Positions 14,902 through 21,022 of a stretch of 23,969 bases of DNA are shown in pieces. The number at the start of each line of letters is the position of its first letter. The first letter of the stretch is position 1. The notes beneath the pieces are model-generated. The model had not been told where the DNA came from. It made no database searches and saw only the letters and a program-made list of their open reading frames with translations. The position numbers and the translations under genes were made by a program. This stretch comes from Magnetococcales bacterium (GTDB lineage Bacteria; Pseudomonadota; Magnetococcia; Magnetococcales; Magnetaquicoccaceae), in the NCBI GenBank assembly GCA_015229095.1, contig JADGCE010000023.1, positions 1 to 23,969 on the forward strand, in the 5' to 3' direction.

Positions 14902-14929
14902 ATCATGATTGCAATATACTTATCATGAT
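14902..14929. promoter_or_regulatory. Paired ATCATGAT palindromes around a -10-like TATACT
   Basis: Two identical 8-bp palindromes (14902-14909 and 14922-14929) are spaced 20 bp centre to centre, about two helical turns, and flank a TATACT (14916-14921). A TTGACA (14880-14885) and a CTGTCAC just upstream could belong to the same control region. It precedes the 35-residue gene and the kinase gene. The elements are visible; a promoter/operator function is inferred. Confidence 0.35.
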
Positions 14930-15026
14930 GATTTAACAACATAATTATTTACTTTTTGACGGTATTGTCCCTATTCTGTCCTCCTGCTTGTGCTACTCAA
15001 TCGTCTTGGGCAAGGGAGGCTTGTAT

Positions 15027-15134
15027 ATGGGTATCGTCGTGGCGTCTGTTGTGTTTGCAGTAGTGGTGGTTGCGGGTTATTGGTATTTCAATCATCGCGA
15101 TTACCGCAATAACCGTGCTGTTCATCGCCCGTAA
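15027..15134 (+). CDS. 35-residue single-TM membrane peptide
   Basis: A tiny open frame with an excellent AGGGAGG ribosome binding site (15012-15018), 8 nt before the ATG. It encodes a hydrophobic helix (about residues 3-21, rich in Val/Ala and ending GYWYF) and a basic, Arg/His/Asn-rich tail (NHRDYRNNRAVHRP). The tail charge suggests the C-terminus stays in the cytoplasm. It is not recognised as a known family. It lies alone between the pit-DUF47 operon and the PhoR-like kinase gene, and its stop is followed within 3 nt by two overlapping hairpins. A role modulating the kinase or the transporter is conceivable but unproven. Confidence 0.55.
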   Translation: MGIVVASVVFAVVVVAGYWYFNHRDYRNNRAVHRP

Positions 15135-15137
15135 AAG

Positions 15138-15176
15138 GGGGAGCGTTCCCGCTCCCCTGGGGGGGGGAGTGGGAAC
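15138..15176 (+). promoter_or_regulatory. Two mutually exclusive GC hairpins after the 35-residue gene
   Basis: Hairpin A pairs GGGGAGCG (15138-15145) with CGCTCCCC (15150-15157). Hairpin B pairs 15145-15157 with 15164-15176 in a 13-bp stem with one G-U. They share 15145-15157, so only one can form. No T-run follows, so it is not a classical terminator. The remaining sequence to 15358 shows an 11-bp direct repeat CACCCAACACC (15200 and 15283) and nothing else identifiable. Confidence 0.45.
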
Positions 15177-15358
15177 CCAACTCTGTCGTGATTTTGTCCC
15201 ACCCAACACCGCACCGCCACAGGATCTTGTGTCCCTGCTCGGCAATTTTCCTCTTTATATGATTTTCGGCCTTTTCGGCAGACACCCAACACCCCGATCA
15301 GGGTGCGGGCTCGATGCGACTTGCATGGAATAAAAAAACAAGGTAATCCATAAAGATC

Positions 15359-17125
15359 ATGAATCTCGATATTCGCGGCAATTATATCTTATCCTTTTTA
15401 CTGTCGGTCTTTGTTGCCATTCTGGCGGCGGATCTCTACCTGGAGTATGCCCTGGGGGAGTGGCTGGAGGCACAGTTGGTGACGGAACTGCGCCGCCACG
15501 CAGTGAGCGGACGCGCCCTGATCGAGTCCCAGGCCCCCCCCTTGACCCATGAAGGGATGGATCCCATCGCCAACCTGCTGGGCCAGGAGCCCCTGCGCTT
15601 CACCATCATCGCGGCCGATGGTGTGGTCTTGGGAGATTCACGGGTGAATGGAGAACAGTTGCGCGGCATGGAAAATCATGCAACAAGACCGGAGGTTTTG
15701 ATGGCCCTGCAAGAGGGATGGGGGAGAAGCAAGCACGATTCTGTTTCCTTGTCCAAGATAATGCTCTATGTGGCCGTGCCTTTTCATCAACCGCAGGGGA
15801 GTGGCGTGGTGCGGGTTGCCATGGGCATCGAGAGCGTTCAGTTTGTTCAGAATAAATTAAGATTTTTTATTATTGTTGCCAGTTTTATCTCCATGTTGGC
15901 TGCACTCTCTTTGAGTGGCCTCTCCGCCCAATGGGCCACCCGTACCCAACGGTATGTCATCGCCTGTGCCCAGGGCATGGCGAGTTCGATCCATGCGCCC
16001 CGTATCGAGCTGCATGCCAACGATGCGTTGGCGGGTTTGGCCAGTTCGCTGAATCTGCTGGCGGAAGAAAAAAATGAGACGTTGGCCCAGTTGTCCGCGC
16101 AAAAATCGCAAATGGTGACCGTGTTGCAGAGCATGAGCGAGGGGGTGCTTGCCCTGGATGGGCAGCATATTATCACCCTGATGAATCGCTCGGTGCAGGA
16201 GCTTCTGCATTTGCCCGCCTCGGCCATCGGCCAAACGGTTGTTTCTGTGTTGCCCGGGACGGCGATCAGCAGTTTGGGATTGGAGCCGGGGCGGTTGCTG
16301 GAGCATACCTTCAGTGCCGAATTTGATCTGGACAAGGGGGCTCCTCGCCGGATCATGGCGGTTGTCACCTCTTTGCATGATCAGCCAGGGCACGTCATTG
16401 TTTTGCGGGACGTGACGGAAAAACGCCGTCTGGATCAAATTCGCCGTGATTTTGTGGCCAACGTTTCCCATGAACTGCGCACCCCGGTGAGCGTCCTGCA
16501 GGCCAATGCGCAAACCTTGCTGGAGGGGGCCCTGGAGGACAAAAAATATAGCCGGGTCTTGGTGGAGGCCATGGATCGCAATGCCGGTCGCCTGGGGCGC
16601 ATCATCTCGGAGTTGTTGGACCTTTCACGCCTGGAGGCCGAGCAGTTTGCCATGGAACTCCATGAGTTTCCCCTGTTGGTTGTGGTGGGGGAGGTGGTTG
16701 AGTTGGTTCGGCGTGCCGCGCAGGAAAAACAGATGGTCGTGCAGGTGCAGGTGGATCCGGATCTGGTTGTCCATGCGGATGTGGAGGTGTTGCGGCGTAT
16801 TCTGACCAATTTTCTCGACAATGCAATCAAGTATACCCCCAACCAATCTCAAATTACGGTGCGCACCAACCGTTATCAGGAGCGGTTGCGTCTGGAGGTG
16901 GTGGATAATGGTCCTGGCATTGCTCCTCAGCATTGGGATCGGCTGTTTGAGCGGTTTTACCGGGTGGATTCCGGTCGCTCCCGCAAGGTGGGGGGAACGG
17001 GGCTTGGTCTTGCCATTGTCAAACATTTGGCTGAAAATATGGGGGAAAAGGTGGGTATGGAGGGTGTTGAGCCCCAGGGTTCCCTGTTTTGGGTGAGCCT
17101 GTCGTTGGCAAAGAGACGGGGGTAA
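15359..17125 (+). CDS. phoR: PhoR-like membrane sensor histidine kinase
   Basis: A 588-residue class I sensor kinase. TM1 (about 9-29), a periplasmic sensor domain of about 138 residues (31-168), TM2 (169-190), HAMP-like linker (191-240) and PAS domain (about 250-355) lead to HisKA with phospho-acceptor H371 (NVSHELRTPVSV). HATPase follows with N-box NFLDNAIKYT, G1 VVDNGPGIA, F-box RLFERFYRVD and G2 GGTGLGLAI. The order matches PhoR/WalK-type kinases with a large extracytoplasmic sensor, rather than E. coli PhoR, which lacks one. The adjacent PhoB-like regulator and nearby pit genes favour a phosphate role. It precedes the regulator gene, the reverse of the usual phoB-phoR order. Only a weak ribosome binding site (AAGG, about 15 nt away) precedes ATG 15359. 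Confidence 0.82.
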   Translation: MNLDIRGNYILSFLLSVFVAILAADLYLEYALGEWLEAQLVTELRRHAVSGRALIESQAPPLTHEGMDPIANLLGQEPLRFTIIAADGVVLGDSRVNGEQLRGMENHATRPEVLMALQEGWGRSKHDSVSLSKIMLYVAVPFHQPQGSGVVRVAMGIESVQFVQNKLRFFIIVASFISMLAALSLSGLSAQWATRTQRYVIACAQGMASSIHAPRIELHANDALAGLASSLNLLAEEKNETLAQLSAQKSQMVTVLQSMSEGVLALDGQHIITLMNRSVQELLHLPASAIGQTVVSVLPGTAISSLGLEPGRLLEHTFSAEFDLDKGAPRRIMAVVTSLHDQPGHVIVLRDVTEKRRLDQIRRDFVANVSHELRTPVSVLQANAQTLLEGALEDKKYSRVLVEAMDRNAGRLGRIISELLDLSRLEAEQFAMELHEFPLLVVVGEVVELVRRAAQEKQMVVQVQVDPDLVVHADVEVLRRILTNFLDNAIKYTPNQSQITVRTNRYQERLRLEVVDNGPGIAPQHWDRLFERFYRVDSGRSRKVGGTGLGLAIVKHLAENMGEKVGMEGVEPQGSLFWVSLSLAKRRG

Positions 17126-17342
17126 TCTCGCAGCGTGGTTGATGGAAGCCCGCTAAAAAAGGGCATGGCCATTGGCGTGTCTTGCTGTTTGCCCTCTGAA
17201 TAGGAGAGAATGGCCCATTGAGCATCGGAAGGCGCAATTTTCCGTGGTTGATCTGCGTTTACAGGGTTTTATTGTCTGCTCGTGACTGCCCTGTCCGTGC
17301 GGGTCATCGTTCGTGCGGCACTCTGTGAGTAAAAATCCAACC

Positions 17343-18050
17343 ATGGCTACTATCTTGATCATCGAGGATGAGGAAGATCTGTTGACGACCCTGGAATACA
17401 ACCTGAAACAAGAGGGGTATCGGGTTTATGCCTTTTCCAGTGGTGAAGAGGGGTTGGAGTGGGTCGCGCGGGAGGGGCCGCCGGATTTGGCCCTGTTGGA
17501 TATCATGTTGCCGGGTATGTCGGGCATCGATGTCTGTCACCGTTTGCGTAACAGCGAACCGACCCGCACCGTGCCGGTGCTGTTTCTCAGTGCCAAAAGC
17601 GAGGATATTGATCGGGTGGTGGGCTTTGAGTTGGGGGCGGACGATTATGTGGTCAAGCCTTTCAACGTCCGGGAGCTGATGTTGCGGGTCCGTGCCATCC
17701 TGCGTCGCAGCGTGCCACGCCATGCCCAACCACAGGATGACTCCCTGACCCTGTTCGGCACCCTGAAAATGGATCGCAGGAGGCACCAGGTCTGGGTGGC
17801 GGAACAGGAAATTTTCCTGACCTCCATGGAGTTCAAACTGCTGGATCTGCTGTTGAGCAACAGAGGGCGGGTGCAGTCCCGGGATGTTTTGTTGACCAAG
17901 GTCTGGAACGTTCAAAACACCACCATTCAAACCCGCACGGTGGATGTGCATGTCAAACGCCTGCGGGAAAAGCTGGGCAGCATCGGCGAGGCCATCGAAA
18001 CCGTGCGCAACATCGGCTATCGGTTTCGGGAGTATCCCGCCGCCGAGTAA
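17343..18050 (+). CDS. phoB: PhoB-like OmpR-family response regulator
   Basis: A 235-residue regulator. The receiver domain (1-120) has the acidic pocket E8-D9-E10, phospho-acceptor D53 (LALLDIMLPG), switch S83 and K105 in DDYVVKPF. The C-terminal winged-helix domain (about 135-230) shows LTSMEFKLLDLLLSNRGRV and TRTVDVHVKRLREKLG, typical of PhoB. It is expected to bind head-to-tail direct repeats such as those at 12713-12767. ATG 17343 is the natural start (MATILIIEDE); a GTG at 17313 opens the same frame. The 217 bp separating it from the kinase gene contain no other gene, so it may have its own promoter. The PhoB name is inferred from domain type plus context. Confidence 0.85.
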   Translation: MATILIIEDEEDLLTTLEYNLKQEGYRVYAFSSGEEGLEWVAREGPPDLALLDIMLPGMSGIDVCHRLRNSEPTRTVPVLFLSAKSEDIDRVVGFELGADDYVVKPFNVRELMLRVRAILRRSVPRHAQPQDDSLTLFGTLKMDRRRHQVWVAEQEIFLTSMEFKLLDLLLSNRGRVQSRDVLLTKVWNVQNTTIQTRTVDVHVKRLREKLGSIGEAIETVRNIGYRFREYPAAE

Positions 18051-18184
18051 CCGGGCTGTGATCGGCGATCCACCTTCCCAAAGCGGTATCTCTCCTGGGC
18101 ATGCATTTTTTTCTGGCCCGCAGCGCGGCAATGGAGTAAAAAGAGCGGCTTCCGGTGATCTCTTTGCTTGTGCCAGGTTTGCTT

Positions 18185-18940
18185 ATGCCCCTCCCTGATC
18201 CTCTGCCAACGCCCGCCTCTCCCCAGACGGAGGCATCCGCTCCCCTCACCGACCCCTCGTTGATCCCTCGGGGACGCAAAAAAGGTAAAACAGGTCCCCA
18301 GGCCCTGCGGCGTTTGGAACAGCTGTTGCCCATGCTTGAGCTGCCTGTCGCGGCGGACCGGGGGGCGTTGCTTGCCCAGTGGGGTACGGATGCGTCCACG
18401 GCCCGGCTTTTTCTGGAGGTGGGGTTTGGCAATGGCCATACACTGGCCACTTTGGCGGCCCGTCACCCCCAGGATCGTTTTATCGGCGTGGAGGTCTTTT
18501 TGGGGGGGGTGGCGAGCCTGTTGTTGCGTATCCAGCAGGAGGGATTGGTCAATATTCGGATTGCCACCCAGGGGATCCATGCTATACTGGCGGAGCGGAT
18601 TCCCCCGGCCAGCCTGGATCGTGTCCTGATCCATTTTCCTGACCCCTGGCCCAAGCGGTCGCATCACAAACGCCGACTGATTCAGACACCCTTCTTGCAT
18701 CTCCTGGCCAGTCGCATGACCCCCTCTGCGCAGTTGAGTCTGGCAACCGATTGGTCCCACTATGCCCAGTGGATGCTCGCCCTGTTGGAAGGGGATGAGC
18801 ATTTTGTCAACCTGGGGCAACCAGGCCAGTTTGCGCCGGAGCCGCCGGATTGGGTGGAAACCCGTTTCCAACGCAAGGCCCAGGCCGAGGGGCGTCCGGT
18901 TTTTCATTTGTTGTACGGTTTGGCAGATCCGGGGAAATGA
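18185..18940 (+). CDS. trmB: tRNA (guanine-N7-)-methyltransferase TrmB
   Basis: A 251-residue SAM-dependent enzyme making m7G46 in tRNA variable loops. SAM motif I is EVGFGNGH (78-85). The family signature FPDPWPKRSHHKRR is at 151-164. A later TDWSHYAQWM matches the conserved T-D-(W/N)-x2-Y region, and FQRKAQAEGRPVFHL the C-terminal (E/Q)xxG block. The first 35 residues are Pro-rich and unlike the rest of the family. ATG 18185 is used; an in-frame GTG at 18155 is an alternative. It follows the regulator gene by 134 bp with no functional link. Confidence 0.93.
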   Translation: MPLPDPLPTPASPQTEASAPLTDPSLIPRGRKKGKTGPQALRRLEQLLPMLELPVAADRGALLAQWGTDASTARLFLEVGFGNGHTLATLAARHPQDRFIGVEVFLGGVASLLLRIQQEGLVNIRIATQGIHAILAERIPPASLDRVLIHFPDPWPKRSHHKRRLIQTPFLHLLASRMTPSAQLSLATDWSHYAQWMLALLEGDEHFVNLGQPGQFAPEPPDWVETRFQRKAQAEGRPVFHLLYGLADPGK

Positions 18941-19021
18941 CCGGTTTTCCCCCGTCTGGCGCGTGGGATTCCGGGCAGAGCAGCGCGGCCTTTTTACCCC
19001 TCTGGAACCGAGGAGCATGAC

Positions 19022-20485
19022 ATGTCCCGTTCATCCCGCACCTCAGCGACTCTTCCCCCTTCCGCAGCCTTGTTGGGGACCCTCTCCCAGTTGTTGGAAG
19101 GAACCCGTTATGAGGAGAGCCTGCGCTCCCTGCTGGCCTGTCGTCCCAATCTCGACGGGGAGGAGCCGGAATCCATTTTTACCGCCATTCTGGAGGCGAC
19201 ACGCAGTCACGGTGACCGGGATGCGTTGACCGGCCTGTTGAATGCGGCGGCCCTGGAGGAGCGGTTGGTCAGTGCATTGGCCTTTGCAGAGCGGCATGGT
19301 TCCAAGGTGGTTTTGATGACCATCGGCATTGCAGGATTTCGGGATATGCGCGAGACCCTGGGGCGCAAAAAGGGCGACTGGGTTTTGCAATGGCTGGCCC
19401 AACAACTGCGGGGGGTGATTCGCAAGGAAGATTTTTTGGCCAGAGATCAGCATGATCTGATTCTCGGCATGGTGGTCAGCAAAGCGGAACATGTCGCGCA
19501 TATCGTGGAAAAGCTGAAAACGATTTGCAGCGTCCCGGTGCCGATGCCAGAGGAGCACCTGCTCATCTCCCTGATGATCGGTGCCAGTATTTTTCCAAAC
19601 GATGGCAACAATATCGATGATCTGTTGGCCAAATCGCAGACGGCCATGCGCCGCAGCCCTGGGGAGTGCCAGTATCAATTTTTTTCCGACGAAATGCAAA
19701 AAGGGGCCAAGGATCGCAAACAGATGGTGCAGGAGATACGGGATGGCCTGGAACGGGGGGAGTTTGCCGTTTTCTACCAACCCAAAATCGACCTGTTGAC
19801 CGGCACCATTTTGGGATTTGAGGCCCTGGTGCGTTGGTCGCACCCCGAAAAGGGAATGATCTCTCCGGGCTTGTTTATTCCGGTGGCCGAGGAGTGCAAT
19901 TTGATTGTCCCTCTGGGTATGTTTGTGCTGAAAACCGCCTGTGCCCAGTTGAAACAGTGGCATAATCTGGGTTATATGCACCTGCACATGGCGGTCAATA
20001 TCGCCTCCCAGCAGTTGCGCGATGAGACCATCGTGCAGGTGGTTGAGGAGATATTGGCGACCACGCGGCTTTTTCCCGACCGTTTGGAACTGGAGATCAC
20101 CGAATCCTCCGCCATGGTCAACGTGGAAAAGACCATTCAGCTGTTGGCGGCTTTGCGACAACGGGGCATTCAGATTGCCGTGGATGATTTCGGCACGGGT
20201 TACTCTTCTTTGAGCTATCTGAAACGCTTCCCCATCACCACTCTGAAGGTGGATCAATCCTTTGTCCGGGATCTGCCGGGGGATCTGGACAGTCTGGAGA
20301 TCGTCAATGCCATCATCGCCATGGGGCGTTCCCTGGGGTTCAAGACGGTGGCCGAAGGGGTGGAAACCCTGGCCCAGGAGACGGTGTTGCGCACGGCAGG
20401 CTGCCACGCCGTACAAGGGTTTTTGTACAGTCGACCGATTCCGGCCCAGGATATCACCCCTCTGTTGGGCAAGTCCTACCGATAG
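19022..20485 (+). CDS. Degenerate GGDEF plus intact EAL domain protein (probable c-di-GMP phosphodiesterase)
   Basis: A 487-residue soluble protein with no TM segment. After a helical N-terminus (1-62), a GGDEF domain (about 63-222) starts with DRDALTGLLNA. Its signature is replaced by QHDLI (143-147), while an RxxD (R134-KED) remains at the inhibitory-site position. That domain should not make c-di-GMP but could still bind a nucleotide. The EAL domain (about 235-480) looks catalytic: EALVRW (267-272), N326 (NIAS), ELEITES (356-362), DDFGTGYSS (388-396), K409 (LKVD) and VAEGVE. It is expected to hydrolyse c-di-GMP to pGpG. GAGGAG lies about 7 nt before ATG 19022. Confidence 0.9.
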   Translation: MSRSSRTSATLPPSAALLGTLSQLLEGTRYEESLRSLLACRPNLDGEEPESIFTAILEATRSHGDRDALTGLLNAAALEERLVSALAFAERHGSKVVLMTIGIAGFRDMRETLGRKKGDWVLQWLAQQLRGVIRKEDFLARDQHDLILGMVVSKAEHVAHIVEKLKTICSVPVPMPEEHLLISLMIGASIFPNDGNNIDDLLAKSQTAMRRSPGECQYQFFSDEMQKGAKDRKQMVQEIRDGLERGEFAVFYQPKIDLLTGTILGFEALVRWSHPEKGMISPGLFIPVAEECNLIVPLGMFVLKTACAQLKQWHNLGYMHLHMAVNIASQQLRDETIVQVVEEILATTRLFPDRLELEITESSAMVNVEKTIQLLAALRQRGIQIAVDDFGTGYSSLSYLKRFPITTLKVDQSFVRDLPGDLDSLEIVNAIIAMGRSLGFKTVAEGVETLAQETVLRTAGCHAVQGFLYSRPIPAQDITPLLGKSYR

Positions 20486-20513
20486 TCGTAGTCCTGTGTA
20501 GTTTCTGCCGATT

Positions 20514-20684
20514 TTATATTTTGTTGTGCATTACAATAAATTGGCTGTCATACGCACGGCATTTATGATTCTGATCTCCATGTCGCGTAAGTCCATCGTT
20601 TACGATGTAAAGACCGCCACAGGCAGGACAGATGGGCCATCCTGGAAAGTATTGCACGGAGACCAAAAACAGGATCCAATTCAT
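20514..20684 (-). pseudogene. IS1-family transposase (InsA-like zinc-finger) remnant
   Basis: Reading leftward from ATG 20684 (with AAGGGG about 9 nt upstream), a 56-residue frame contains CPACGG (19-24), then NDGLTRHGDQNHKC (29-42) and SQFI. This follows the IS1-type InsA pattern CPxC...i.kNGk...GkQnYkCk.CgrqFi. The last cysteine of the second pair is replaced (CRAYD), and the frame stops soon after the zinc finger. The helix-turn-helix and DDE catalytic part are missing. It is too short and damaged to be active, and no terminal inverted repeats were recognised. Confidence 0.6.
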
Positions 20685-20848
20685 GATCTTGCACCCCTTA
20701 AAATAACATAAATCTTATAATAAATTAAAATGTTGTGTTCGTTCTTGCCGGAAGGGCACCACGACTTCTCAGCAAGTCCCAACGCGGTAAACACGGGTGG
20801 TATACCTTGGGTGAGCATGGATTGGTACACTTCGGGCGGCTATTGACA

Positions 20849-20972
20849 CCTGGACCCCGCCAGGGGGATAATCCCCCTGTACCCCTGGTATAATTACTGA
20901 AAAAGAAGGGTGGGGGGGCGGTTCCCCGCCCCCCCCCAGTCCCGGAAATGGCCGCAACGATGATCCAGGCCT
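20849..20972 (-). repeat. Dispersed hairpin-rich repeat, copy 2
   Basis: The reverse complement of this segment matches 6326-6457 along its whole length: the GATCATCGTT.CGGCCATT lead, a GC stem whose core is AACCGCC, a CCCTT-plus-T-run segment, then the CAGGGGGATTATCCCCCTGG-type stem and GGCGGG.CCAGG. The GC stem is more G/C-homopolymeric here (GGGGGGCGG against CCGCCCCCC), and the second stem has lost one pair. It ends 50 bp before the hybrid kinase start and lies next to the IS1-type remnant. Confidence 0.8.
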
Positions 20973-21022
20973 TTTCGAGGGATGGGGTCGGCTGCGCACC
21001 CTGAACACAGATATTGCAAACC

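Larger units (their letters stand above)
20486..21022. other. Gene-poor stretch with transposon remnant and dispersed repeat
   Basis: Between the EAL gene and the hybrid kinase gene. It contains the IS1-type remnant (20514-20684), an AT-rich patch (about 20695-20735), an unassigned 100-bp segment (20740-20845) and repeat copy 2 (20849-20972). A 61-codon frame from 20526 on the + strand is antisense to the remnant and taken as chance. Confidence 0.6.

Noticed and set aside
20526..20711. Rightward 61-codon frame after the EAL gene
   Set aside because: Antisense to the IS1-type remnant, no ribosome binding site, no recognisable domain.
20725..20848. Possible coding remnant on the minus strand beside the IS1-type fragment
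   Set aside because: The frame is open but could not be assigned to any family from sequence alone, so it is reported only as unassigned sequence.
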